From assembly GCF_037414475.1 (NCBI RefSeq), contig NZ_CP147913.1, forward strand, positions 2,170,001-2,234,000: DNA of 64,000 nt. Direction: 5' to 3'. The notes beneath the pieces were generated by a model, which had not been told where the DNA came from, did not search any database, and saw only the letters and a program-made list of their open reading frames with translations. Each line of letters begins with the position of its first letter. Position 1 is the first letter of the stretch. This DNA is from Myxococcus stipitatus. GTDB lineage: Bacteria; Myxococcota; Myxococcia; Myxococcales; Myxococcaceae. The position numbers and the translations under genes were made by a program. This document shows, piece by piece, positions 1 through 8,113 of this stretch.

Positions 1-208
1 CCCCCAGCGCGCCCTCGCCCTTGAGGATGCGGAAAGTGGGGGGCGGCACCTGCGTCGTCGTCCCGCCCATCTTCGTGCAGATGGTGCAGTTGCAGCGGTT
101 CACCGCCTCCTTGAGGTCCACCTCCGCCTCGAACCGCACCGCGCCGCAGTGGCAGCCGCCAACGTACTTCTTGAGGGAGGAGGAGGTCTTCGGTGCCAGG
201 TCGCTCAT
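1..208 (-). CDS. GFA-family (glutathione-dependent formaldehyde-activating enzyme/CENP-V type) protein, 3' end cut by window
   Basis: The minus strand reads 69 codons from an ATG at 208 to the window edge. The N-terminus has the GFA zinc pattern: GGCHCGAVRFEAEV near residues 17-29, then CNCTIC near residues 43-48, i.e. the paired CxC and CxCxxC cysteines of this family. A GGAGA ribosome-binding sequence lies about 9 nt before the ATG. GFA proteins are small cytosolic zinc-binding proteins; most members have no proven formaldehyde activity, so the substrate is unknown. The rest of the protein lies outside the window, so length and further zinc ligands cannot be judged. Confidence 0.85.
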   Translation of the reverse strand, partial: MSDLAPKTSSSLKKYVGGCHCGAVRFEAEVDLKEAVNRCNCTICTKMGGTTTQVPPPTFRILKGEGALG

Positions 209-275
209 TTGGGTGTCTCCGGGGTGAAGTGACTGAAGTGAGCGTGTTATCGCCCCGGGCCGTGACAGGTGTATG

Positions 276-854
276 TCAGGTTTCCTTCAGCCCCACGCCG
301 TCCCGGCTCTGACGCAGCAGGCCCACCAGCGCCACCTGGGCCGGGCGACGCAGGGAGGAGTCCTCGGAGTCGAGTCCCTGGTGCTCCACCCAGGCGGTCA
401 CCATGGCCCGCGTCGCCGCCTTGGCGCGTGCCCAGGCCCCGGTTTCACCATCGGATTCCCCCGTGGTGATGGCGGCCCAGGTCTCCGCGAGGTCACTGGC
501 GGAGTCCGCGAAGGCCGCCGCCGCGGGCTTCTTCTCGAGAATCCACTGGTTGCGCAGGTCCCCCAGCTGCCCCGCGACGATGTGGGCCTGCCGGGGATGC
601 ACGGAGGAGCGGGCCTGCGCGAACAGCTCCGCGGCGGGCCGGGCGTCCTCGATGCGGGCGGCGCACAGGCGCAGCCACTCCGCGCAGACCTGGAAGGCCT
701 GGGGGTTGGGGAAGTGGGCCACCACCCAACCGAGCAGGGGGAAGAGGTGCTCGGCGCGGGCCCAGGCCTCTTCGGCCGAGCCGAAGTGGATGTGGTTGGC
801 CTGGAAGATGTCGAGCATCTGCGCGGTGGGGGGAACGGAGTCGGACTCGGACAT
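276..854 (-). CDS. Hypothetical soluble protein, 192 aa
   Basis: I do not recognise the family. The protein has no signal peptide or membrane segment and is mostly helical and Ala/Trp rich, with segments such as AEHLFPLLGWVVAHFPN near residues 34-48. It lies 45 nt downstream of the AraC regulator gene on the same strand and could be cotranscribed with it. No clear Shine-Dalgarno sequence precedes the ATG at 854, which weakens the start call. Codon use looks like the neighbouring real genes, and the plus-strand ORFs over it are composition shadows. Confidence 0.65.
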   Translation of the reverse strand: MSESDSVPPTAQMLDIFQANHIHFGSAEEAWARAEHLFPLLGWVVAHFPNPQAFQVCAEWLRLCAARIEDARPAAELFAQARSSVHPRQAHIVAGQLGDLRNQWILEKKPAAAAFADSASDLAETWAAITTGESDGETGAWARAKAATRAMVTAWVEHQGLDSEDSSLRRPAQVALVGLLRQSRDGVGLKET

Positions 855-899
855 GGAGGAGGGCTCTACGCCTCCGGCCGGCCTCCGGGCAACCCGCCC

Positions 900-1712
900 T
901 CAGGCGCGCGAACGGACGATGGCGCCCGGTGTCACCCCGAGGATGCGGCGCATGTGCCGGGCCATGTGGCTCTGGTGCGAGAACCCCGCCTCCAGCGCGA
1001 CCTGTCCGGTGGGAACGCCGCCACGCAGGAGCAGGGAGCGGGCGCGCTCCACCCGGCGCTGAATCACGTACTCGTGGACGGGCACGCCCACGGAGCGCTT
1101 GAAGAGCATCTTGAAGTGCGAGGCGCTGACGCCCGCCACCCGCGCCAGGCGTTCGAGGGAGAGGTCCTGGTCCAGGTGGGCCTCCACGTAGTCGGTGACC
1201 CGCTGGAGCTGCGGAGCGGCGAGCCCTCCGCGTGACTCGACCTGGGTGCGGTAGCGGGCCAGCAGGCGCGCGGCGAGGGCCAGGCCCAGGCTCTCCCGAT
1301 AGAGCGCCCCGTTGGGGAAGTCCGCGCGGTACTCCGCCTCCATCGCCCAGCCGATGTGCTCGATGTGCTCGTCGCGGAAGTGGTGCTTGGGCTCCAGCCC
1401 CACCCGGTCGGGGTCCAGGCCCATGTCCTCGGCCGCCATGCGCAACAGGGAGTGAGGCAGCCGCAGGTCCACCGTCGAGCCCGCGTCGTCGTCCACCCAG
1501 GTCTCGGCCACGCCGGCGGGCAGCAGGTTGAGCTGCCCTCGCGTGCGCACATCACGGGAGAGAGAGGCCGGGCAGGCGACTCGGACGGGCCCGCTCGAGT
1601 GGACGCTCAGGATGTGGTCGGAGCCCGCCGCGTAGTGCACGTCCCCCACGGGCGTCTCGCGCACTTCCACCCCCAGGGTGATTCGAGGCCGGCGGGACGT
1701 GTTCTCGCTCAT
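900..1712 (-). CDS. AraC-family transcriptional regulator
   Basis: Cytosolic DNA-binding regulator of 270 aa. The C-terminal ~100 residues form a double helix-turn-helix of AraC type: a first helix set around LSLERLARVAGVSASHFKMLFK and the family signature region GQVALEAGFSHQSHMARHMRR near the C-terminus. The N-terminal ~150 residues would be the effector domain. I chose the ATG at 1712 (MSENTSRR) instead of the longer frame to 1850, because the extension is low-complexity and would use up the intergenic region shared with the divergent SDR gene. The divergent layout suggests it controls the SDR/reductase genes at 1877-3209, an inference from position only. Confidence 0.85.
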   Translation of the reverse strand: MSENTSRRPRITLGVEVRETPVGDVHYAAGSDHILSVHSSGPVRVACPASLSRDVRTRGQLNLLPAGVAETWVDDDAGSTVDLRLPHSLLRMAAEDMGLDPDRVGLEPKHHFRDEHIEHIGWAMEAEYRADFPNGALYRESLGLALAARLLARYRTQVESRGGLAAPQLQRVTDYVEAHLDQDLSLERLARVAGVSASHFKMLFKRSVGVPVHEYVIQRRVERARSLLLRGGVPTGQVALEAGFSHQSHMARHMRRILGVTPGAIVRSRA

Positions 1713-1876
1713 CGCCCGACTATAGGAACCGCCATCCATTTGTGCTCCCGAATCATCCGCGCGTGCGCGATTCGAAAAGGGGCCGCCGGTATTCCTTCGC
1801 CCGCTTCGAGAGACGGGACCCGGCCCTCCACGGCCCTGTCTCCCAGGCAACGAACGAACACACGGGAGTCGTACAC

Positions 1877-2269
1877 ATGGGCAGGTATTCAGGGAAGAAG
1901 GCCGTCGTCACGGGAGGCACGGCGGGCATCGGGCTGGCGACGGTGAAGATGTTGCTCGCGGAGGGCGCGGAGGTGCTCCTCACCGGGCGCGGAGAGAAGG
2001 CGCTGGAGGCGGCGCGCAAGGAGCTGGGTCCGCGCGCCCACGGGGTGCGCTCCGACACGGCGAGCCTGCGTGACATCGACGCGCTGGCCGCCACCGTCCA
2101 AGAGAAGCTTGGCCAGGTCGACCTGGTCGTCATCAACGCGGGCTACACGCCCATGAAGCGCATCGGCGAGGCCGACGAGGTGGCCCGAGCGGCGCTGTTC
2201 CTCGGCTTCGAGGCGACGTTCACCACCGGCGCGGAGCTTCCCGTCGACGGTGGCATCTCACAGCTCTGA
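1877..2269 (+). pseudogene. Short-chain dehydrogenase/reductase with in-frame internal deletion (catalytic core missing)
   Basis: The 130-aa product starts like a normal SDR, with TGGTAGIG for the dinucleotide at residues ~12-19 and the NAG motif at ~88-90, and ends like one (ATFTTGAELPVDGGISQL). Full SDRs are about 245 aa. Here the sequence jumps from INAGY straight to TPMKRIGEADEVARAA, so roughly 115 residues carrying the catalytic Ser, the YxxxK and most of the substrate loop are absent, without a frame shift. The fusion point is near 2141-2150. The product should not be catalytic, though it could still bind a nucleotide. It diverges from the AraC gene and is followed by a hairpin and a second oxidoreductase gene. 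Confidence 0.8.
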
Positions 2270-2275
2270 GTCATC

Positions 2276-2297
2276 CCGGGCCCGCTCCTGGGCCCGG
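2276..2297 (+). terminator. Perfect 8-bp GC hairpin between SDR remnant and reductase
   Basis: CCGGGCCC (2276-2283), a 6-nt loop, then GGGCCCGG (2290-2297), followed by TCCATTTC. It lies 7 nt after the SDR stop and 37 nt before the next ATG. It resembles an intrinsic terminator with a poor U tract, or an attenuator inside the two-gene unit. Confidence 0.5.
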
Positions 2298-2333
2298 TCC
2301 ATTTCATCAATCACACACAACGGAGAGACACAT

Positions 2334-3209
2334 ATGAAGCCCACCCTTTCAGTCATTGGCGCGGGACGCATGGGGTCCGCGCTCATCAAGGCCTTTCTTC
2401 AGAGCGGTTACACGACGACGGTCTGGAACCGCACGAAGTCCCGGAGCGAGCCCCTGGCGAAACTGGGAGCGCACGTCGCGGACAGCGTGCGCGACGCGGT
2501 GAAGCGCTCGGACATCATCGTGGTGAACGTCCTCGACTACGACACCAGTGACCTCCTGCTGCGCCCGGACGAGGTGACGCGGGAGCTGAGAGGAAAGCTG
2601 TTGGTGCAGTTGACGTCGGGCTCGCCCGCCATTGCGCGTGAGCAGGCGACGTGGGCGCGCCAGCACGGCATCGACTACCTGGATGGCGCCATCATGGCGA
2701 CGCCGGACTTCATCGGGCAGCCCGGCTGCGCGCTGCTGTACTCGGGGCCGGCCGCGCTGTTCGAGAAGCACCGCGCCGTGTTGAGCGTGCTGGGCGGCGG
2801 CACCACTCACGTGGGCGAAGACGTGGGGCATGCCTCGGCGCTCGACAGCGCCCTGCTCATGCAGATGTGGAGCACGCTGTTCGGCACGCTCCAGGCGGTG
2901 GCCATCACCCGGGCAGAGGGCATCTCCCTGGAGAAGACGGTGGAGTACCTCAAGCAGACACAGCCCGTCACCGATGGAGCCGTGGCCGACCTCATCACCC
3001 GCCTCCAGCAGAACCGGCTGGTCGCCGACGAGACGACGCTCGCGGGACTCGATGCGCACAACGTCGCGTTCCAGCACATGCTGGCCCTGTGCAAGGAGCG
3101 AGGCATCCACCGCGGCGTGCCGGACGCCATGTACAGCGTCATCAACGAGGCGGTGAAGGCGGGCCACGGCCAGGACGACTTCGCCATCCTCTCCCGCTTC
3201 TTGAAGTAG
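2334..3209 (+). CDS. NAD(P)-binding 6-phosphogluconate dehydrogenase-like / imine-reductase-like oxidoreductase
   Basis: The 291-aa protein has an N-terminal Rossmann fold with GAGRMGSAL at residues ~8-16 and WNRTKSR at ~31-37, where the Asn-Arg-Thr run after the second strand favours NADP. A helical C-terminal domain follows (HASALDSALLMQMW at ~163-176), as in the beta-hydroxyacid dehydrogenase and imine reductase group. A GGAGAG box lies 6 nt before the ATG at 2334, so I reject the longer frame from 2250. It would reduce a small ketone, semialdehyde or imine in the cytosol; the substrate is unknown. It is probably regulated by the AraC gene at 1712-900 together with the SDR remnant. Confidence 0.85.
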   Translation: MKPTLSVIGAGRMGSALIKAFLQSGYTTTVWNRTKSRSEPLAKLGAHVADSVRDAVKRSDIIVVNVLDYDTSDLLLRPDEVTRELRGKLLVQLTSGSPAIAREQATWARQHGIDYLDGAIMATPDFIGQPGCALLYSGPAALFEKHRAVLSVLGGGTTHVGEDVGHASALDSALLMQMWSTLFGTLQAVAITRAEGISLEKTVEYLKQTQPVTDGAVADLITRLQQNRLVADETTLAGLDAHNVAFQHMLALCKERGIHRGVPDAMYSVINEAVKAGHGQDDFAILSRFLK

Positions 3210-3273
3210 GAGGACCGGGTACCGAGGGCTCGGGGTCCTTGCCGCACTTCCAGAGGAGCGGTAGGGACTCCGC

Positions 3274-4407
3274 ATGGCCCAGAAGAAGCCCTCCTCCCCG
3301 CGCGCGTCCTCCGCCTCGAAGTCCGGGGGACTCACTCCCGAAGCAGCGTGGCTTCAACTGGAGACGCTGCTTCGGGAGAACCGGGGAGAGGACGCCGCGG
3401 GCGAGTACCCCGCGGACCTGGAGCCGATGAGCTGGACCTTCGAGCAGACCCTCGACGCCACGGGACTTCTGCCAGAGGACTACCAGCGGTTCATCGCGGC
3501 GGTGGGGTACCGCTGGCTCAACACGGGGAAGAAGGGCCTGGGGCTCTTGCCGCCCCGCTGGCGTGCGCGAGTCTCCCAGGGAATGGGCGAGCCGGGCCGG
3601 CAGTGGACCCAGGTCCGCGAGGAGCGCGAGGCGGGACGGCATGCCTATCGCTTCGTGATGTTCGCGTCCCAGGACCTCAACGACATCAACGGCTACTGCT
3701 TCGGCAAGAGCGCCCAGGATGACTCGCTGGTCGTCTGGCAGGTGGAGGACAGCCTCCCCGAGAAGGAGCTGGGTCCCTTCGACGCATGGCTCACCAAGAC
3801 GCTGGCGTCGTTCACCCGCTCATCCGGCCCGCTGAAGAGCGGCGCCCGGAAGCTGGAGCTGGGCGAACCGCTCGGACTGGTGCAGGACTCGCTCGGGGAG
3901 CTGGGAGAGAAGGCCCGCACGGCGGGAGCCGCCGCGATACTCGGGGCGATGGCCCGCGACACGAAGAGCATCCTGCTCATCCAGCGCAGGCTGGGCGTGG
4001 TGCCGGACATGGTGGCCGAGTTCACCGAGCTGGAGAGCCTGGAGCTGAAGCGCGTGGATATCGGGCGACTACCTCCGGTGATGGCCCGGCTGACGAAGCT
4101 CAAGAAGCTCAACGTCGACGACAACCCGGCCCTCTCCACCCTCCCCGCCGAGCTGGCCCAGCTCCAGGATTTGGAGCAGGTCAGCCTCCAGGGCACGGGG
4201 ATTCGTGTCGTGCCCGAGGTGCTCCGCCAGCTCCCGAAGCTGCGCTACCTGAGCCTCAAGGCCACCCCCATCACCACGCTGCCGGAGTGGCTGTCCCAGC
4301 TGCCCCACCTCAAGACGCTGGACGTGGCACGGACCTCCGTGCCCGTCGAGGAAATCCAGGCCTTGAAGCAGGCCCACCCCGACTTGTGGGTCATCTCCAG
4401 CCACTGA
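3274..4407 (+). CDS. SMI1/KNR4-like domain fused to leucine-rich repeats, 377 aa
   Basis: After a low-complexity start, residues ~45-180 look like an SMI1/KNR4 fold: LPEDYQRFIAAVG near 65, FASQDLNDINGYCFG near 130, SLVVWQVEDS near 150 and a closing amphipathic helix FDAWLTKTL. Residues ~230-365 contain about five leucine-rich repeats (LESLELKRVDIGRLP, LKKLNVDDNPALSTLP, LRYLSLKATPITTLP and others). There is no signal peptide, so it should be cytosolic. SMI1 domains are common immunity or adaptor modules and LRRs bind proteins, so a protein-binding role is likely. GAGGAG about 18 nt upstream is a weak RBS. The neighbour at 4542 seems unrelated. Confidence 0.75.
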   Translation: MAQKKPSSPRASSASKSGGLTPEAAWLQLETLLRENRGEDAAGEYPADLEPMSWTFEQTLDATGLLPEDYQRFIAAVGYRWLNTGKKGLGLLPPRWRARVSQGMGEPGRQWTQVREEREAGRHAYRFVMFASQDLNDINGYCFGKSAQDDSLVVWQVEDSLPEKELGPFDAWLTKTLASFTRSSGPLKSGARKLELGEPLGLVQDSLGELGEKARTAGAAAILGAMARDTKSILLIQRRLGVVPDMVAEFTELESLELKRVDIGRLPPVMARLTKLKKLNVDDNPALSTLPAELAQLQDLEQVSLQGTGIRVVPEVLRQLPKLRYLSLKATPITTLPEWLSQLPHLKTLDVARTSVPVEEIQALKQAHPDLWVISSH

Positions 4408-4541
4408 GCCCCTCGTTCCAAAACCGGAAAGCTTCTTCCCAGGAACGGGCACTCGGGGGGGAATGTCCCCTCGTGGCGCGGGGGGAGCGCTGGCGCGGCC
4501 ATTGCTCTATGCCCACGGCCACGCCCTTTCCCGGAGCACCC

Positions 4542-7001
4542 ATGTCGGACGTCACCCAGGACCTTCGCCTCGCGCTGAGGATGCTCACCCGGTCCCCCGT
4601 GTTCAGTGTCGTCGCGGTGCTCACCCTGGCCTTGGGCATCGCCGCCAACACCGCCATCTTCAGCGTCGTCAACGCGGTGCTGCTGTCCCCCCTGCCCTTC
4701 CCCGAGCCGGACCGGCTGGTGATGGCCTGGTCGCGAACGCCCGACGCGCCGCGGTGGTCGGTGGCCCCGGCCAACTTCCTCGACTGGCGCACCCAGGGCG
4801 ACATGTTCGAGGGCCTCGCGGCCTTCTCGCAGCTCAGCGCGAGCCTGTCCGGCGACGGCACGCCCGAGCGCATCCGTGGCGCCAGCGTGTCCACCAACTA
4901 CTTCCAGGTGCTCGGGGTGCGTGCGGTGCTGGGGGCGGTCTTCCAGCCCGTCGCCGGGGAGACCGGCCCGCGCCAGGTGGTGGTGCTGAGCCATGGCCTG
5001 TGGAAGCGGCACTTCGGCCTGGACCCGGGGGCCATCGGCCGCTCGTTGCGGCTGGACGAGCGGACGTACGAGGTCATCGGGGTGATGCCGGAGCGCTTCA
5101 ACATGCCCGACATCGGGCCGCGCAAGACGACGGCCACCGAGCCTCCCGAGTTCTGGATTCCCGCCCCCTTTCACGACATTCCCCAGCTGGGCTCGGATGT
5201 GGGGCTGGACCTCAGCCAGTCGCGCGACACCTCGTACCTGCGTGTGCTCGGGCGGATGAAGCCGGGCGTGACGCTGGAGCGCGCGAGCGCGGCGATGAGC
5301 GCGGTGGCCCAGCGGCTGGAGCAGGAGTATCCGGTGAGCAACCTGCACTCCGGCATCGTCCTGGTGCCCCTGCGCGAGCAGTTCGTGGGCGACGTGAGGC
5401 CGGTGTTGTGGGTGTTGCTGGCGGCGGTGGGGCTCGTCATGGCCATCGCCTGCGCGAACGTGGCCAACCTCCTCCTGGTGCGCGCGGCGGCCCGGCGGCA
5501 GGAGATGGCCGTGCGCGCGGCGCTGGGCGCGGGCCGGGGGCGGTTGATGCGTCAGCTCCTCACGGAGAGCGTGCTGCTCGCCGGAGTCGCGGGGGGCCTG
5601 GGCGTGTTCATGGCGCGGTGGGGCCTGGACGGACTGTTGAGCCTGGTGCCCGCGGAGATGCTCCGGCTCGACGAGGTCCGCATGGATGGGCGCGTGCTGG
5701 CCTTCGCGCTGTGCGTGTCGTTGGGCACGGGGTTCCTCTTCGGCCTGCTGCCCGCGCTCCAGGCGTCGCGTCCGGACCTCAACGGTGTGCTGCGGCAGTC
5801 GGGTGGAGGAAAGCTCGCCGGGGGACAGCGCTCGCGCGCCGCGCTCGTGGTGGGCGAGGTGGCGCTCGCGTTGGTGTTGCTCATCAGCGCGGGCCTGCTG
5901 GTGCGCACGCTGTGGCGGCTCCAGGACGTGGACCCGGGCTTCCGCAAGGAGGCCGTGCTCACGTGGTCCCTGTCGCTGCCCCAGGACAAGTATCCGGACG
6001 AGGCGCGGCAAGGGGCCTTCTTCCAGCAGGTGGTGGAGCGGGTGTCCGCGTTGCCTGGCGTGAAGCACGCGGGCGCCGTGACCGACCTGCCCTTGGGAGG
6101 CGCCAACATCTGGTTCGAGGTGCAGGTCGAGGGGCGCCCGCAGGCGACTCCGGAGGAGAACCCGAACGTGGGCTTCCAGGCCGTGAGTCCGGGCTACTTC
6201 CAGGCCCTGGGCATCCCGCTGCGTCAGGGGCGGGAGGTGACGTCCGCCGACACGCGGGAGACACAGCAAGTGGTGGTGCTCAACGAGATGGCCGCGCGGC
6301 GCTTCTTTCCGGGGACGGACGCCGTGGGCCAGCGTTTGCGGTTGGGCGACTCGAGCAGGCCCTGGCTCACGGTGGTGGGCGTGGTGGGCGATACGCGCTA
6401 CGACGGGCCGGAGAAGGGCGCGCGCCCGGAGGCGTACGTGCCGGTGCTCCAGCGCTCCTTCTTCTTCATGGCCTTCGCGGCGCACACGGAACTGGAGCCC
6501 GCGGCGCTCGCGGCCTCGGTGCGCGCGGCGGTGGCGTCCCTGGACAAGGACCTGCCCTTGAGCACGCTGCGGACGATGGAGCAGCGGGTGGAGGCGGCCA
6601 CGGCGCGTCCTCGCTTCGTGTCCCTGCTGGTGGCGGTGTTCGCGCTGCTGTCGCTGCTGCTGGCCGGCGTGGGGCTGTCGGGCGTCATGGCCTATACGGC
6701 GCGCCAGCGGACGCGGGAGATTGGCATCCGCATGGCATTGGGCGCGGCCCCGTCCGATGTGCTGCGCATGGTGCTGGGACAGGGCATGCGGCTGGCGTTG
6801 GCGGGGGTAGTGCTGGGCCTCTTCGGTGCATGGGCGCTGACGCGGGTGTTGTCCAGCCTGCTGTTCGACGTGAGCGCCACGGACCCGATTGTCTTTGGTT
6901 CCCTGGCGCTGCTGGTGGCGGGAGTCGCCCTGCTCGCCACGTGGCTGCCCGCGCACCGGGCCACCCGGGTGGACCCACAGGTGGCGTTGCGAAGCGAGTA
7001 G
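4542..7001 (+). CDS. MacB/FtsX-type ABC transporter permease (ADOP-like), ~819 aa
   Basis: Inner-membrane permease with the duplicated layout of the large FtsX/MacB family. The N-terminus is DLRLALRMLTRSPVFS followed by a long hydrophobic helix (residues ~20-45), then a periplasmic MacB_PCD domain, three helices around residues 285-415, a second PCD domain, and three C-terminal helices ending HRATRVDPQVALRSE. The repeated IRMALGAAPSDVLRMVLGQG and MAVRAALGAGRGRLMRQLL segments are the usual cytoplasmic coupling motifs. No ATPase gene is adjacent, which is common for this family in myxobacteria and acidobacteria. ATG 4509 (MPTATPF) is an alternative start. Substrate unknown. Confidence 0.9.
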   Translation: MSDVTQDLRLALRMLTRSPVFSVVAVLTLALGIAANTAIFSVVNAVLLSPLPFPEPDRLVMAWSRTPDAPRWSVAPANFLDWRTQGDMFEGLAAFSQLSASLSGDGTPERIRGASVSTNYFQVLGVRAVLGAVFQPVAGETGPRQVVVLSHGLWKRHFGLDPGAIGRSLRLDERTYEVIGVMPERFNMPDIGPRKTTATEPPEFWIPAPFHDIPQLGSDVGLDLSQSRDTSYLRVLGRMKPGVTLERASAAMSAVAQRLEQEYPVSNLHSGIVLVPLREQFVGDVRPVLWVLLAAVGLVMAIACANVANLLLVRAAARRQEMAVRAALGAGRGRLMRQLLTESVLLAGVAGGLGVFMARWGLDGLLSLVPAEMLRLDEVRMDGRVLAFALCVSLGTGFLFGLLPALQASRPDLNGVLRQSGGGKLAGGQRSRAALVVGEVALALVLLISAGLLVRTLWRLQDVDPGFRKEAVLTWSLSLPQDKYPDEARQGAFFQQVVERVSALPGVKHAGAVTDLPLGGANIWFEVQVEGRPQATPEENPNVGFQAVSPGYFQALGIPLRQGREVTSADTRETQQVVVLNEMAARRFFPGTDAVGQRLRLGDSSRPWLTVVGVVGDTRYDGPEKGARPEAYVPVLQRSFFFMAFAAHTELEPAALAASVRAAVASLDKDLPLSTLRTMEQRVEAATARPRFVSLLVAVFALLSLLLAGVGLSGVMAYTARQRTREIGIRMALGAAPSDVLRMVLGQGMRLALAGVVLGLFGAWALTRVLSSLLFDVSATDPIVFGSLALLVAGVALLATWLPAHRATRVDPQVALRSE

Positions 7002-7021
7002 CGCCCCGCGTGCGTGGGGAC

Positions 7022-7714
7022 CTACTCCTCTTTCTTGAGGAGGGCGTTCCCCACGGCGCGGAAGTCCTCGAGGTCCAGGTCCTCGCGCCGGAGGACCTCG
7101 CAGACGCGGGTGAACCAGGCCTCGAAGCTGTTGAAGGCGGGCTCGGGAGGATTGTTCGGGTCCAGCCACTCGCCTGAGTCCACGTAATGTCCTGTCAGCG
7201 TCTCGAAGTCGTTGTCCTCCATGAAGACAGGCAGCTCACCGTTCCTCGGTGAGGTGCGCGTGTAGAAACACCAGCGCGCGGCCTCGCTGCCCAGGTGTGC
7301 ATCCGCGAAGGCGATGAGGTCCGTGGTGGTGATGTCCCCCTGGTCGTCCCCCACGTCCGTCCCGGCCGGAACCCAGGAGGCCGAGAGCGAGTCGAGCGTC
7401 GGTGCCCAGACATGGAATGGGCGATAGGTCTCCCACTTCGCTCCGCCGTCGGGCTGGTACTCAAGGCGCACCTCACGGTGCAGCAGCAGGAACTCGCGGT
7501 AGCTGTCCGGGACGGGGAAGGCTGCTTCGACGAACGGCGTGGGGAGTTCCCAGGGGTAGGTGGACAGCAAGGCGGGAAGCGCGTCCACCTCCTCCTTCGT
7601 CAGGGGAGCCTCGCGGACCAACCGCCAGCCCCGCTCCTTTGCCCAGGTGTCCATCGAATCCAACAGGGCCTTCAAGTCCTCTCGCCAGGTCGCGCTCGCC
7701 ATGTCCTGTCCCAT
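7022..7714 (-). CDS. SMI1/KNR4-like protein, 230 aa (possible orphan immunity protein)
   Basis: Cytosolic protein without signal peptide. It starts with an amphipathic helix (LLDSMDTWAKERGWRL), then PLTKEEVDALPA and VPDSYREFLLLHREV, the usual N-terminal helix and Asp-Tyr-Arg-Phe-Leu strand of SMI1/KNR4 domains. A long acidic loop follows and it ends in FNSFEAWFTRVCEVL, the typical closing helix. SMI1 proteins often serve as immunity proteins in contact-dependent toxin loci, and a large RHS gene starts 400 nt away on the other strand. The ATG at 7714 directly abuts the stop of the upstream small gene, so the two are probably coupled. MASATW at 7702 is an alternative start. Confidence 0.75.
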   Translation of the reverse strand: MGQDMASATWREDLKALLDSMDTWAKERGWRLVREAPLTKEEVDALPALLSTYPWELPTPFVEAAFPVPDSYREFLLLHREVRLEYQPDGGAKWETYRPFHVWAPTLDSLSASWVPAGTDVGDDQGDITTTDLIAFADAHLGSEAARWCFYTRTSPRNGELPVFMEDNDFETLTGHYVDSGEWLDPNNPPEPAFNSFEAWFTRVCEVLRREDLDLEDFRAVGNALLKKEE

Positions 7715-7981
7715 TTATCCGCAGGTGTGGCTCGCGGGAAGTCCCTGTCGAACCTCTGCATTCAGGCGAGAATAGGGACCCGGGTGCGACAGCAGACGGA
7801 GGCACGTGATGGATAGGGCAGGCGAAACAGGCGTCGACCCCATGACACGGATTTCGGCGCCGCGAGCAGCCTCCTCGCTCAGCCGCACCCGAACGTAAGT
7901 CTTGCCCGATGCCCAATCAGTGGTCACCACAACCAGCGTTGCGTCGTGAAGTCGGTCCCATTCGATGTTCGCGTTCTGCAT
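7715..7981 (-). CDS. Small hypothetical protein, 88 aa, coupled to the SMI1-like gene
   Basis: The frame runs from ATG 7981 (MQNANIEWDRLHDATL), with GGGGAG a few nt upstream, to TAA at 7717-7715, directly touching the next ATG. The N-terminus IEWDRLHDATLVVVTTDWASG resembles small myxobacterial proteins that start with a LHDATL strand. The C-terminal half (LLSHPGPYSRLNAEVRQ) still echoes the expected WGPS..NEVR end of that group but looks degraded. It may be a decaying or divergent small protein. I infer expression from its coupling with the downstream gene; no function is proposed. Confidence 0.5.
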   Translation of the reverse strand: MQNANIEWDRLHDATLVVVTTDWASGKTYVRVRLSEEAARGAEIRVMGSTPVSPALSITCLRLLSHPGPYSRLNAEVRQGLPASHTCG

Positions 7982-8113
7982 GCCACTCCCCAAGGGATGA
8001 CACGGACCGGGTGACTCGCGTTCGTCGCTCAGATGGACTCATGTCACACGAGCCCTCCGTGGAAAAAGCGTCCTCTCTTTGATTCTCTCGGGAATAGAAA
8101 TAGAAGGCCGCGC

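Noticed and set aside
4245..7169. 974-codon minus-strand frame over the ABC permease
   Set aside because: Low-complexity Arg/His/Gln sequence, shadow of the well-supported permease gene on the plus strand.
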